A stretch of 64,000 bases of DNA from Streptococcus ruminicola. GTDB lineage: Bacteria > Bacillota > Bacilli > Lactobacillales > Streptococcaceae. Positions within the stretch are counted from its first letter, which is position 1; the number at the start of each line of letters is the position of its first letter. The translations under genes were made by a program, and so were the position numbers. Positions 9,029-18,101 of this stretch are shown here, in pieces. Location of the stretch: positions 1,736,001 through 1,800,000 of the forward strand of contig NZ_CP046919.1 in the NCBI RefSeq assembly GCF_011387195.1, written 5' to 3'. The notes under the pieces are model-generated. The model did not search any database. It was not told the DNA's origin and worked only from the letters and a program-made list of their open reading frames with translations.

Positions 9029-9718
9029 ATGAAGTTAGATTTTCGAACAAAATTACTAATGACAGTTGTCATTTCCTTTGTTTTGCTATTTGGCAATTTG
9101 CAAAGAAGCTACCCGATTATTGGTTTGATTGTAACCTTTTTGCCTTATGCTTTTTTACTGCTAGAAAGAAAAGTAAGCAAAGCCCTTAGGGGAGCAAGTT
9201 TAATGATTTTTGCTTTAGTATTGCAATACTATGCAGGCTTGCATGCGTTTAGCGGTATTGGAGCGTCTGTTGTGTTATTCTTTTCTATTATCGTTTTACG
9301 GATGGGACCAGGACTTGCCATGGGAGAATACAGTCTTTTAACGACAACCATGAGCGACTTAGTAGCTTCTTTAAAGAAAATGAAGTGTCCTGATAGTTTA
9401 ATTATTCCAATATCGGTTATGTTTCGATTTTTTTATACGGTAAAAGAAGATTATCGCCAAATCAAGGAAGCTATGTACTTGCAGGGTTTGGTGACTAGTC
9501 AATTTTTCCGTCAACCTTTACGAATGATTGAATACCGATTAGTTCCGCTTTTGATGTGTTTGTCCCGCACGGCAGATGATGTGGCTATTTCGGCAACAAC
9601 CAGAGGGATGGCAGTTGGTCAGGAACGTTCAAGCATTTCAAAAAGTCGCTTGAGATTACTTGATTATTTTTGGATGTTTGCCATGTTGACCATTTTAATC
9701 TTAATGATTTGGAGTTAA
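9029..9718 (+). CDS. ECF transporter T component
   Basis: This is a 229-residue transmembrane coupling protein (CbiQ/EcfT family). The frame is open further upstream, but the ATG at 9029 is preferred: GAGAG precedes it and the sequence from M-K-L-D-F-R-T-K is the normal EcfT start, whereas the upstream extension is a translated hairpin. Several hydrophobic helices are followed by the cytosolic coupling region with Y-x-x-I-K-E-A-M-Y-L-Q-G and a second conserved A-T-T-R-G-M-A motif (EcfT proteins use A-R-G-type motifs to contact the ATPases). It links the preceding S component to the fused ATPase that follows 4 bp later. Confidence 0.85.
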   Translation: MKLDFRTKLLMTVVISFVLLFGNLQRSYPIIGLIVTFLPYAFLLLERKVSKALRGASLMIFALVLQYYAGLHAFSGIGASVVLFFSIIVLRMGPGLAMGEYSLLTTTMSDLVASLKKMKCPDSLIIPISVMFRFFYTVKEDYRQIKEAMYLQGLVTSQFFRQPLRMIEYRLVPLLMCLSRTADDVAISATTRGMAVGQERSSISKSRLRLLDYFWMFAMLTILILMIWS

Positions 9719-9722
9719 AACT

Positions 9723-11105
9723 ATGCTAAAACTCAACCATTTTTCACTAACTTATGACCAGCCAATCTTAGAAGATATCAATTTAAGTTTTAAACCAGGT
9801 GAAATTACTGTTTTAACAGGGAGTTCAGGTTGCGGAAAGAGTAGTCTTTTGAAGGCGATTAATGGGGTAATTCCTTATTTTCAGCCTGCTAAGTTATCTG
9901 GTGATATGACTTATGATGGAGAAAGTTTGCTTGATTTGGATATGGCTGAAAGAAGTCAAGTAGTGGCTAGTGTTTTTCAAAATCCTAAAACGCAATTTTA
10001 TGCCGTTAATTCAACGGATGAAATGGCTTTTGCTTTGGAGAATCGTAATTTGCCAGCTAAAAATATTTTTGAACGAATCAATTATTATACCAATCTGCTT
10101 CAGATGCAAGATTTGCTGAATCGCGACATTTTTACCTTGTCTGGTGGCGAAAAACAGCTTTTAGCTATTACTAGTGTGGCTTGCATGGATAATGACATTT
10201 ATCTCTTTGATGAACCGTCGTCATCGTTGGACCGTGAGGAAATTTCTCGCTTTAAACGCGTTTTGATAAAGCTTAAAGAGCTTGGAAAAATCATTATCAT
10301 TGCTGAACATCGACTTTATTATCTGAAAGACTTGATGGACCAGTTTGTCCTTATTTCTGACAATAAAGCGCATGTTTATCCCATTTCAGCGGTTAATGAT
10401 GACTTGATTCAAGCGAAAAATTTGCGCGCATTGACAGAAATCAGCAAAACTGAGCTTATCAAGATTTGCTCGTACCAAAAACAATCAAAATACTCTTCAA
10501 ATCAGGCAAATGGCAAGTTGATTTGTCAACGTTATAGCTATCAACACGACGACCAGCCAAAGAAAATTTTTGATTTCAATCTAGGTATCGATCAAGGCAT
10601 TAACTTTATCATCGGGAAAAATGGTATCGGGAAAACAACTTTTTTAAGATGCCTATCGGGGTTAAATAAGAAATTCAAAGGAAAAACATACTACGATAAG
10701 AAACTCGTCAAACCAAGCTATAAATGGCTAAGTGAGGTGGTTCAAGACGTGAATTATCAGCTCTTTACAGAGTCTGTTTGGTCAGAAATTTCACTGGTTA
10801 GTGATGATGATGTTATCAAAAAGGATGCGCTTACACAGTTTGGATTAATCAGCAAGCTAAATAGACATCCGCAAAGCTTATCTGGTGGCGAAAAACAACG
10901 TTTATTACTAGCTATGGCAAAAGCTTCCAATAAACCAATTATTGTCTTAGATGAGCCAACAAGCGGCTTATGTCATGGTCAAATGAACAAAATGATTGAA
11001 GACTTACAAGAAATGGCGAAAAACGGAAAAACGATTATCGTCGTGACGCACGATTATGAATTAATCAAGAATTGCAAAGGCAATGTCATTGAGCTTGTCG
11101 AATAA
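9723..11105 (+). CDS. Fused ECF ATPase (two ABC domains)
   Basis: This 460-residue protein holds two nucleotide-binding domains in tandem, equivalent to EcfA1 plus EcfA2. Domain 1 (1-230) has Walker A G-S-S-G-C-G-K-S-S, L-S-G-G-E-K-Q-L and Y-L-F-D-E-P-S-S. Domain 2 (250-460) has G-K-N-G-I-G-K-T-T, L-S-G-G-E-K-Q-R and I-V-L-D-E-P-T-S. The separating linker is short and poorly conserved. It is the last gene of the operon, followed by a terminator. Fused ATPases are common in dedicated ECF systems. Confidence 0.87.
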   Translation: MLKLNHFSLTYDQPILEDINLSFKPGEITVLTGSSGCGKSSLLKAINGVIPYFQPAKLSGDMTYDGESLLDLDMAERSQVVASVFQNPKTQFYAVNSTDEMAFALENRNLPAKNIFERINYYTNLLQMQDLLNRDIFTLSGGEKQLLAITSVACMDNDIYLFDEPSSSLDREEISRFKRVLIKLKELGKIIIIAEHRLYYLKDLMDQFVLISDNKAHVYPISAVNDDLIQAKNLRALTEISKTELIKICSYQKQSKYSSNQANGKLICQRYSYQHDDQPKKIFDFNLGIDQGINFIIGKNGIGKTTFLRCLSGLNKKFKGKTYYDKKLVKPSYKWLSEVVQDVNYQLFTESVWSEISLVSDDDVIKKDALTQFGLISKLNRHPQSLSGGEKQRLLLAMAKASNKPIIVLDEPTSGLCHGQMNKMIEDLQEMAKNGKTIIVVTHDYELIKNCKGNVIELVE

Positions 11106-11110
11106 AAAAA

Positions 11111-11140
11111 TTCCCGCAGTTAAAAGCTGTGGGATTCTTT
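11111..11140 (+). terminator. Terminator of the ABC/ECF operon
   Basis: The stem CCCGCAG / CTGTGGG around a TTAAAAG loop ends in ATTCTTT, 8 bp after the stop codon. Confidence 0.75.
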
Positions 11141-11562
11141 AATGTGTGAAAAAAATGACGAATCCGCTTACAAACACTAAAAATCAAGACTAAAAAGCCA
11201 AAATAGAAGGTATTTTTAGCAAATTTCATGACCAATGACACGAAGAAAAGCCAAAAAAAAACGCCTAAAAACGGCATTTTAAAAGCTAAAAATGCGAAAA
11301 AATCTGCAAAAAACATCTAAAGCAGATAAGATATTAAATCATAAAAAATAGATAAATCGTCAAAATTTTACCTTATAAAGATTTGCTAAAGACAATTTAC
11401 CATTTATCCAGTGAAAATTTTTTCGAAAAAAATTTTGAGCATGAGAATAGGAAGAATAAGTAGTCAATAAAAACTAATGAGCAGAAAAACGCATAAAATC
11501 AAGTGTTTTTGACGATAATATAAATTTAATATAAATCAGCTCTTTCTAAAATTTTCCATAAC
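11141..11562. other. AT-rich non-coding spacer left of dif
   Basis: About 420 bp without a credible gene. It is extremely AT-rich with poly-A stretches. A near-perfect 23-bp palindrome centred on TTCGAA lies at 11414-11436. A reverse frame at 11086-11316 runs through the terminator and is rejected. Confidence 0.6.
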
Positions 11563-11593
11563 ATCTTTCCGAAAAACTGTAATTTTCTTGAAA
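11563..11593 (+). other. dif-SL chromosome dimer resolution site
   Basis: This 31-bp segment has the streptococcal/lactococcal dif-SL form: a TTTCCGAAAAACT arm, a TGTAA centre and a TTTTCTTGAAA arm. It lies 55 bp upstream of xerS, the position typical of this genus. XerS acts here under FtsK control to resolve chromosome dimers, so the site marks the replication terminus. Gene direction switches from mainly plus on the left to mainly minus on the right, which agrees. Confidence 0.93.
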
Positions 11594-11648
11594 AACAAAT
11601 CAGTCTATGATAAACTACTATTATAAAGACATCTAGGGAGATTTTCAG

Positions 11649-12719
11649 ATGAAACGTGAAAAATTACTTGAAAAAATTGATGAACTAAAAAATATAATGC
11701 CTTGGTATGTCCTTGACTATTACCAATCAAAACTTTCTGTACCATATAGTTTTACAACCTTGTATGAATATCTTAAGGAATACAGACGATTTTTTGAATG
11801 GATTCTTGAATCAGGAATTTCAAATGCTAAAAAAATTGCTGATATTGAATTAAGTACTTTAGAACATTTATCAAAAAAAGATATGGAATCCTTCGTTCTT
11901 TATCTACGTGAACGCCCTTCTTTAAATACTTATTCAACTAAGCAAGGGGTTTCACAAACCACTATCAATCGTACCTTATCAGCACTTTCAAGCTTATTTA
12001 AGTACCTGACAGAAGAGGTTGAGGATGAAAATGGTGACCCCTACTTCTATCGAAATGTCATGAAAAAGATATCAACGAAGAAAAAGAAAGAAACTCTGGC
12101 AGCTCGCGCTGAAAATATTAAAGGAAAGCTCTTCTTGGGTGATGAAACAATGGCTTTTATCGAGTATATCGATAAAGAGTACCAAAATAAGCTCTCTCAC
12201 CGTGCCCTCTCCTCCTTCCAGAAGAACAAGGAGCGAGATTTGGCAATTATCGCCCTTCTTCTTGCATCTGGTGTTCGTCTTTCTGAGGCTGTTAATCTTG
12301 ATTTGAAGGATTTACATCTGAATATGATGGTTATCGAAGTCACTCGTAAAGGTGGCAAACGCGATTCTGTGAATGTTGCTGCTTTTGCCAAACCTTATCT
12401 TGAAGAGTATTTAAAAATTCGTGCACCACGCTACAAAGCAGAAAAACAAGATCAGGCTTTATTTTTAACGGAATACCGTGGTGTTCCAAATCGTATCGAT
12501 GCATCAAGTATTGAAAAATTGGTAGCTAAATACTCACAAGATTTCAAAGTACGTGTAACCCCCCACAAACTTCGCCACACCTTGGCAACCAGGTTGTATG
12601 GCGCTACTAAATCTCAAGTTTTGGTCAGCCACCAATTGGGTCATGCTAGTACTCAGGTAACTGACCTATATACCCACATCGTTAATGATGAACAAAAGAA
12701 TGCACTTGATCAATTGTAA
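11649..12719 (+). CDS. xerS: Tyrosine recombinase XerS
   Basis: This 356-residue single-protein dimer resolvase of streptococci and lactococci replaces XerC/XerD. The N-terminal SAM-like core-binding domain (about 15-140) is followed by the catalytic domain. Visible active-site residues are Arg in S-G-V-R-L-S-E, Lys in T-R-K-G-G-K-R, H-K-L-R-H, His in Q-L-G-H-A and the nucleophile Tyr in D-L-Y-T-H. Its promoter overlaps or abuts dif-SL (TTGAAA ... TATGATAAACT), so XerS binding to dif may influence its own transcription; that is inference. AGGGAG precedes the ATG. Confidence 0.97.
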   Translation: MKREKLLEKIDELKNIMPWYVLDYYQSKLSVPYSFTTLYEYLKEYRRFFEWILESGISNAKKIADIELSTLEHLSKKDMESFVLYLRERPSLNTYSTKQGVSQTTINRTLSALSSLFKYLTEEVEDENGDPYFYRNVMKKISTKKKKETLAARAENIKGKLFLGDETMAFIEYIDKEYQNKLSHRALSSFQKNKERDLAIIALLLASGVRLSEAVNLDLKDLHLNMMVIEVTRKGGKRDSVNVAAFAKPYLEEYLKIRAPRYKAEKQDQALFLTEYRGVPNRIDASSIEKLVAKYSQDFKVRVTPHKLRHTLATRLYGATKSQVLVSHQLGHASTQVTDLYTHIVNDEQKNALDQL

Positions 12720-12725
12720 AAAGTA

Positions 12726-12757
12726 ATCTGGACTATAAAATTAGTCCAGATTTTTTT
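12726..12757 (+). terminator. Terminator of xerS
   Basis: A 10-bp perfect stem ATCTGGACTA / TAGTCCAGAT followed by seven T. Confidence 0.92.
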
Positions 12758-12816
12758 ATGTTAAAGTAATTTTAAAAACTGTTAATTAGCCATTTTACAT
12801 AAATAATATTATGTAG

Positions 12817-13500
12817 TTAAATTTCTAAAGGTTTAAAGTTCCCAACGATTTTTCTAATGATTCGTGGATTTTCATCATAAGGTGCAAATTTGTCAGCATA
12901 ATGTTTATTGAGAGAGACTAAACGTAATCCATCTTCTTCTCGATAAACTTTTTTGATGTAAGTTTGTCCATCCCAATCAACAGCGTAAATGGCTCCATCA
13001 TAATCAAAGCCAGTTTGCTTAATAAGGACCACTTCACCATTTAGATAAGTTGGTTCCATTGAATCACCGAAAACCCAAGATGCAAAATCGTGGTCTAACT
13101 GCTCATCATAAAAGACTGTATCGTAATTGCCATCGCCAAAATAAGAGTAACCAGTACCTGCAGATAACTTTTCAAAAACCTTATAAGAGTAAAGTTTTGG
13201 TAATGGTTTAACAATTTCTTGCTCTTTTAGGAGATTTTCTGCGTAGTTCTCTAATTTTAAGCGATTATCTGGATTCAATTGTAGGTAAGTATTGACAATA
13301 TCATGCTCAGAAAGGAAATACGTTTTTTCATCAACTTTAAAAATCTGACTTAATTGTTCTAGGTTTTTTTGATTTGGTTTTGTTTTCCCATTCTCCCAAT
13401 TAAAGTACGAAGCTCTTGATATTTGTAGTCTTTTGGCTAAATCAGCTTGAGAATAGCCTTTTTCTTGACGTAATTCTTTTAATTTTTTTCCAGAAAACAT
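12817..13500 (-). CDS. HdiR-like repressor: XRE helix-turn-helix plus S24 self-cleaving domain
   Basis: This 227-residue protein has an XRE DNA-binding domain (3-60; S-Q-A-D-L-A-K-R-L-Q-I-S-R-A-S-Y-F-N-W) joined to a LexA/UmuD-type S24 peptidase domain. The likely Ala-Gly cleavage site is A114-G115. The serine is in G-D-S-M-E-P (Ser147) and the lysine in Y-I-K-K (Lys183). It resembles HdiR of Lactococcus, a damage-responsive repressor used by bacteria without classical LexA. AAGGAGG precedes the ATG. A perfect 18-bp palindrome sits between its -10 box and its start, implying autoregulation. A decayed relative followed by umuC lies inside the mobile element at 38148. Confidence 0.88.
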   Translation of the reverse strand: MFSGKKLKELRQEKGYSQADLAKRLQISRASYFNWENGKTKPNQKNLEQLSQIFKVDEKTYFLSEHDIVNTYLQLNPDNRLKLENYAENLLKEQEIVKPLPKLYSYKVFEKLSAGTGYSYFGDGNYDTVFYDEQLDHDFASWVFGDSMEPTYLNGEVVLIKQTGFDYDGAIYAVDWDGQTYIKKVYREEDGLRLVSLNKHYADKFAPYDENPRIIRKIVGNFKPLEI

Positions 13501-13515
13501 GGCTTCCTCCTTTTT

Positions 13516-13533
13516 GTTAGTTTATAAACTAAC
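13516..13533. promoter_or_regulatory. Perfect 18-bp palindromic operator of the HdiR-like gene
   Basis: GTTAGTTTATAAACTAAC is an uninterrupted palindrome just downstream of a minus-strand TATAAT (13537-13542) and upstream of the ribosome binding site, so it covers the transcription start. It is the expected place for an autorepressor site. Confidence 0.7.
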
Positions 13534-13555
13534 GTTATTATAAAAGATATTCAGT

Positions 13556-13590
13556 AAAAAAGCAAGACGAAATAGTCTTGTCTTGCTTAA
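13556..13590 (-). terminator. Terminator of the Bce-type histidine kinase
   Basis: The minus-strand hairpin AAGCAAGAC...GTCTTGCTTTTTT overlaps the kinase stop codon. Confidence 0.82.
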
Positions 13591-14534
13591 CGTTTTTTAG
13601 GTGTGATGAAAACTTGTGTTCCTTGGTCAATTTGACTATGAATTGTGATATCAAGATTAAGGCTATCTAGGACTTGTTTTGTCATATAAAGACCAAGACC
13701 TGTGGCTTTTTGATGTTCATGACCGTTAAAGCCTGTGAAACCTTCTTCAAAAATACGTGGTAAATCTTCTTCAAGTATGCCGATACCATCATCTGATATT
13801 TCAATACTAGCTTGAGAAATGCGGATGATGATTTTGCCGTTATCTTTCGAATACTTAATGGCATTGTCAATTATTTGTGTCAGTGCGAAGGTCACCCATT
13901 TTTTATCAGACTTGAGTTCCCAATCACCTGTCACCTCAACAGAGAGGTGTTTTAACAAACAAGGAATGCGGTATTTTTTGATAATTGAGATTGTAATCTC
14001 CTTGACGGATAGTCTTTCAAAACGAAAATCATCTTTATTTTGACTGAATTTCAAGTAATTTAATAGGGTATCTAAATAGTTTTGAAGACGATTTAGTTGT
14101 TGTTCAACTTCTTTTGATTCAAGTTGATTAGTCTGTGCCATCAATGATAAAGCTGATAGAGGAACTTTCATTTGGTGAGACCACATTTTGATGAGATTCT
14201 GAGTATCTTCCATCTGTGTCTGAATAGCTAGAACATCGCTGGCATGCGCTTTTTTTTGTTTACAAATAATAGCTTTAAAAGCTTTTTCTGATGGGAGATT
14301 GAAGTCATCTAATTCTTTTACATAAATAAATTGTTGTAAAATTAACTGTTTCTTTTTAAATTTGAAGTACTGCCAAATGCTAATGAAAATTAGTATTGTG
14401 ATACTAATGCTAAAGCTTATTCTGAAGTAAGTTACGGGCAAGTGAAATAACATAAAGGTCAGGAAAAATGAAATGGTTAATATGGCATAGGTAAGGTACC
14501 AAATGCCGTATTCTTTAAAAAACTGTCGAATCAT
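13587..14534 (-). CDS. Intramembrane-sensing histidine kinase, BceS-like
   Basis: This 315-residue kinase has two closely spaced transmembrane helices (about 12-32 and 35-56) with almost no extracellular loop, the hallmark of BceS-type kinases that sense through their ABC transporter rather than directly. The H-box is W-S-H-Q-M-K-V-P-L; N-box D-N-A-I-K-Y; G-boxes D-D-G-I-G-I and T-G-L-G-L-Y. Its ATG overlaps the stop of the response regulator gene. With the transporter upstream it should form a peptide-antibiotic sensing and resistance module. The inducing peptide is unknown. Confidence 0.9.
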   Translation of the reverse strand: MIRQFFKEYGIWYLTYAILTISFFLTFMLFHLPVTYFRISFSISITILIFISIWQYFKFKKKQLILQQFIYVKELDDFNLPSEKAFKAIICKQKKAHASDVLAIQTQMEDTQNLIKMWSHQMKVPLSALSLMAQTNQLESKEVEQQLNRLQNYLDTLLNYLKFSQNKDDFRFERLSVKEITISIIKKYRIPCLLKHLSVEVTGDWELKSDKKWVTFALTQIIDNAIKYSKDNGKIIIRISQASIEISDDGIGILEEDLPRIFEEGFTGFNGHEHQKATGLGLYMTKQVLDSLNLDITIHSQIDQGTQVFITPKKR

Positions 14535-15193
14535 TTTAACAGATAACCTACTCCTCTCACGGTGTGAATGCGGTCAAATCCTAGCGGCTGTACTTTTTTG
14601 CGTAAGCGAGTCATGTTGACACTTAGGGTATTTTGGTCAATAAAACTCTCATTTTCCCACAGCTTTTCAAGCAAATCTTCTTTTGGAACCACTTGATTTT
14701 GGTGCTCGAATAAAATGCTAAGAATTTTATTTTCTGTTGGCGAGAGATTAATTTGTTTGCTCCCATTTGAGAGAATGCCCTCGCGAGACAACGAAAATTC
14801 GTCAAGCTGATAATTATCAGAGGTGAATTGGTAAGCTCTGCGTAAAAATGCTGCAATCTTAGCATCTAAAATGGTTAAGGAGAATGGTTTTGAAATAAAA
14901 TCATCTCCTCCCATATTTAACGCCATAACGGTATCCATCTCGTCATCACTTGAGGAAATAAAAATGATTGGTAAAGTCATGGTTTTACGAATCTCAGTTG
15001 TCCAATAAAAGCCATTAAAATAGGGCAAAGTGATATCCATTAGAATCAAATCCGGGGTGATTTCTTCGATTTCTTGCTTAATCGCACGAAAATTATTAAC
15101 GCTAAATACGTCGTATGCTTTGTTTAAATGTTGTTTTAGTAAATTGACGATGGTTTTGTCGTCTTCAACGATGTAAATCTTTCCTTGTTTCAT
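14531..15193 (-). CDS. OmpR-family response regulator, BceR-like
   Basis: This 220-residue protein has a receiver domain (E-D-D near 9-11, phospho-acceptor Asp in L-I-L-M-D-I-T-L-P, Lys in S-K-P-F) and a winged-helix domain (L-S-P-T-E-N-K-I-L ... R-L-R-K-K-V ... V-R-G-V-G-Y-L). It should activate the BceAB-like operon by binding the TTACA-N4-TGTAA box at 18426. A TGCTAAAAT extended -10 ends six bases before the ATG, with no Shine-Dalgarno, so the mRNA may be leaderless. A terminator lies between it and the upstream permease gene. Confidence 0.92.
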   Translation of the reverse strand: MKQGKIYIVEDDKTIVNLLKQHLNKAYDVFSVNNFRAIKQEIEEITPDLILMDITLPYFNGFYWTTEIRKTMTLPIIFISSSDDEMDTVMALNMGGDDFISKPFSLTILDAKIAAFLRRAYQFTSDNYQLDEFSLSREGILSNGSKQINLSPTENKILSILFEHQNQVVPKEDLLEKLWENESFIDQNTLSVNMTRLRKKVQPLGFDRIHTVRGVGYLLK

Positions 15194-15199
15194 AGGTTC

Positions 15200-15208
15200 A
15201 TTTTAGCA
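15200..15208 (-). promoter_or_regulatory. Extended -10 promoter, predicted leaderless start of the regulator gene
   Basis: TGCTAAAAT followed by GAACCT and then ATG leaves no room for a ribosome binding site. The transcription start would fall on or next to the start codon. Confidence 0.5.
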
Positions 15209-15238
15209 AAAAATGGTCTTTGCGACCATTTTCAGCTG
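15208..15238 (-). terminator. Terminator between BceB-like permease and response regulator
   Basis: AAAATGGTC-GCAAA-GACCATTTT followed by TT on the minus strand separates transporter and two-component transcripts. Confidence 0.8.
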
Positions 15239-15288
15239 GAGTTTCTTATCAAAATATTGTGTAGAGCTTGTTTAAAAGAGTTTTGTTA

Positions 15289-17274
15289 CTAACGTTGGAT
15301 AATCTTATAGTAAGTTCGGCTAGTTAGTTTATAGATAAAGAAGTAAATGATAATGACACATAGAATTGTCACCGCACTGACAGAAACCATTTTAGAGCCC
15401 GTTACGCCAAATAGCAAGAGCATTTGTTTTAGCATGGTTAAGGCGAAAATAAAGTGTAGTATTGCAAAACCAAGCGGCATAAAGAAGACAAGTAAGGTTT
15501 GTGAATTGATTGTTCGTTTGACTTCTTTGGCACTCATTCCTACTTCTTGTAAAATCTTGTATGATTTCTTATCTTCGATTCCTTCGGTGCGTTGTTTGTA
15601 GTAAATAATCAATGCTGCACCAAGTAGGAAGCTTAGACCAAGTAAGAATCCTGTAAATAGGAAGCCTCCAGTAATGGCATACATATCATTTGCAAAGTCT
15701 TTTTTGGTTTCAAGAATGCCCAAGATGGCTTTATCAGCTCTACCTGAAGGTATTACCTTATCTTTTGAGATGGTAGCTACTTCTTTATTTGAAAGGTCAA
15801 CAAATGCGGTAAAATTATCTTGTACTGGGAAGTGATGGTCATTAAAAAGTTTTTTAACTTCTGATAAGGTTGAATCATCACTAAAGATAATAACACCAGG
15901 ATTATAAGTATTTCCAAGTTCTGGGAATTTAACTGTTTTAAGATTTTTAATGTTGACAAAATCTTTACCGAAAAGAGTTAAATGTTCAAGTTTGCTATCG
16001 CCTTTTTGTTTGTAAAAAGCAATTTGGTTATCTTTTAGTATTGGAATATCATTTCCAAGTGCTCTAAAATCATCTTGCGTAGTAATATAGATAGCACCAA
16101 ATGATTTAACATCAGGATGCTTGATCATATCATCAGTGACAGCTAAACTTTTACCTGTTGGCACAGAGAAAGATGTCAAAGCAGATTCGTAAGTTAAGTA
16201 ATCACTTTGAGGTTTATCAAGTTTATCCACGACTTGTTTTTGCAACTCATCCTGGAAATCTTTTCTCGTCATTTCTTTAGCATTTTCATCAGCATAGCCA
16301 TTGTTATTTAAAACGATTTGTGTATTTTTAGGAAATAAGATATCAAGTTGTTGCTGACTACTAACGTAGAGAGAGGTTGTTGTTGCTACAGTTACAAATG
16401 ACATTGTGGCAAGCAAGGTGATGTTAGCTAATCCGATAGCGTTTTGCTTGATTCGAAAAATCATTTGTGAAGTGGTTACAAAGTGTTCAGGTTGGTAAAA
16501 ATAATTTTTATTTTTACGTCGACGTTTGAGATACCAAGCCATAAAGCTAACGTAAAAGAGGTAAGTTCCGATAATAACTAAGACAACAGCGATAAAGAAT
16601 CGATAAACCACTACTAGCGCAGCTATTTTTTCAGAAGTCACTGACAAATAGTAGCCTGCACCAAGGCTGATTAGACTCAAGAGGGCAAAAAGAATATTTC
16701 CGCGAGGCTCTTTTTCACCTTTTTCCTGACGTTTAAATAAAGCCAATGGAGATGAACGGCGAATAACAATCAAATTGATGACTTCTAACAAAATAAAGAT
16801 TCCCGCAAAAGCCATAGTCGTAAAGAGAAAGGCAATCAACGACAAGTTCAAGACAAATTTATTGTAATGTAAGAGATTAACAAAAATGAGGTAAAAAACT
16901 TGTGAAAAGATTGCTGAAAGAAGGCTACCAAGTACTACGATGCCAAAGAAACTAAAAGCTAACTCGATACTTGCTACCAAGCTAATCTGTTTTCGATTCA
17001 TTCCGAGAATATTGTAAAGACCAAATTCTCTACTTCTTTGCTTGAGCAAAAAATTGTAACTGTAGATTTCCATGATAACTGTGAAAATCATAAGGACTAC
17101 AATTGCTAATCCAAGCACGGTATTGCTATACCTCATCGCATCAGCTACAGAACTGAAAAGAATGAGCAAAGTAGAGCAATCTAAGATAAATAAAACAACA
17201 CTGGCAAGTAAAAATGGGCCGAAAATATCAAGTGATTTTTTCAAATTTGACCAAGCTAGTTTAGCATAGAACAT
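15289..17274 (-). CDS. BceB-type ABC transporter permease
   Basis: This protein has about 661 residues. The start at 17274 (M-F-Y-A-K-L) is favoured because AGGAGG ends 8 bases before it; a GTG three codons earlier overlaps the ribosome binding site. The topology is typical of BceB: one helix, three helices, two more, a large extracellular domain (about 310-515) that recognises peptide or lipid-cycle intermediates, then FtsX-like helices at the C-terminus. It works with the ATPase encoded just upstream to detoxify cell-wall-active peptides such as bacitracin, and as co-sensor for the kinase. Confidence 0.93.
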   Translation of the reverse strand: MFYAKLAWSNLKKSLDIFGPFLLASVVLFILDCSTLLILFSSVADAMRYSNTVLGLAIVVLMIFTVIMEIYSYNFLLKQRSREFGLYNILGMNRKQISLVASIELAFSFFGIVVLGSLLSAIFSQVFYLIFVNLLHYNKFVLNLSLIAFLFTTMAFAGIFILLEVINLIVIRRSSPLALFKRQEKGEKEPRGNILFALLSLISLGAGYYLSVTSEKIAALVVVYRFFIAVVLVIIGTYLFYVSFMAWYLKRRRKNKNYFYQPEHFVTTSQMIFRIKQNAIGLANITLLATMSFVTVATTTSLYVSSQQQLDILFPKNTQIVLNNNGYADENAKEMTRKDFQDELQKQVVDKLDKPQSDYLTYESALTSFSVPTGKSLAVTDDMIKHPDVKSFGAIYITTQDDFRALGNDIPILKDNQIAFYKQKGDSKLEHLTLFGKDFVNIKNLKTVKFPELGNTYNPGVIIFSDDSTLSEVKKLFNDHHFPVQDNFTAFVDLSNKEVATISKDKVIPSGRADKAILGILETKKDFANDMYAITGGFLFTGFLLGLSFLLGAALIIYYKQRTEGIEDKKSYKILQEVGMSAKEVKRTINSQTLLVFFMPLGFAILHFIFALTMLKQMLLLFGVTGSKMVSVSAVTILCVIIIYFFIYKLTSRTYYKIIQR

Positions 17275-17275
17275 C

Positions 17276-18028
17276 TTATTCACCTCCTAAAAGAGCTGTC
17301 ATGGCGAGTGAAATGTCTTTACTAAATTCTTGATTGGTTTTATTACCACGGTAAATTTGGTGGAAAATACGACCATCTTTGATAAAAAGCACACGTTTAG
17401 CATGGCTTGCGGCGTTGGCTGAGTGAGTTACCATAAGTATTGTTTGGCCATAGCTGTTAATGTCTTCAAAAAGATTTAAGATATCTTCTGAATTACGATA
17501 GTCAAGCGCTGCGGTTGGTTCATCAGCCAAAAGAAGCTGCGGATTAGTAATTAAACTACGAGCAATGGCAACACGTTGTTTTTGACCACCAGATAATTCA
17601 AAAGGACGTTTTTCAAGCAACTCTTCAATGTGTAATTTTGGAGCAAGTGTTGCAATGCGTTTTTCCATTTCTTGATGATGAACTCGACCAAGAACTAATG
17701 GCAAGAAAATATTGTCTTTAACAGACAAAGTGTCGAGCAAGTTGAAATCTTGAAAGACAAAGCCAAGATTTTTTAAACGAAATTCAGCTAATTGGCTTTC
17801 TTTGATTTTCGTGACTTCTTCACCATTTAGAATAACGGAACCATTGGTTGGCTTTTCTAGTGTTGCTAAGATATTTAGCAAGGTTGTTTTACCTGATCCT
17901 GATTCTCCCATAATGGCGATGAACTCATTTTCATCAACCTTAAAGTCGACATCTTGCAAAGCTCGTGTCACTTCTTTTGAAAAGCGTGTGCGAAAAACTT
18001 TCTCGAGGTGATTGATTTCCAGTAACAT
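17276..18028 (-). CDS. BceA-type ABC transporter ATPase
   Basis: This 250-residue MacB/LolD-like ATPase has Walker A G-E-S-G-S-G-K-T-T, signature L-S-G-G-Q-K-Q-R and Walker B L-L-L-A-D-E-P-T. The stop codon is one base from the permease start and its final codons contain the permease ribosome binding site. It energises removal of peptide antibiotics from their lipid targets in the membrane. It is the third gene of an operon that begins with two small membrane protein genes. Confidence 0.94.
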   Translation of the reverse strand: MLLEINHLEKVFRTRFSKEVTRALQDVDFKVDENEFIAIMGESGSGKTTLLNILATLEKPTNGSVILNGEEVTKIKESQLAEFRLKNLGFVFQDFNLLDTLSVKDNIFLPLVLGRVHHQEMEKRIATLAPKLHIEELLEKRPFELSGGQKQRVAIARSLITNPQLLLADEPTAALDYRNSEDILNLFEDINSYGQTILMVTHSANAASHAKRVLFIKDGRIFHQIYRGNKTNQEFSKDISLAMTALLGGE

Positions 18029-18101
18029 AATTTCTCCTTTTTTTCATTATACCCTTTCAAGCTCAGAAATGCTTAGTTAGTCTTTTACTTTTGAAAACTT
18101 T

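Noticed and set aside
11086..11316. Reverse frame of 76 codons rich in Phe next to the ECF ATPase gene
   Set aside because: It runs through the operon terminator, has no good ribosome binding site, and its composition follows the poly-A background.
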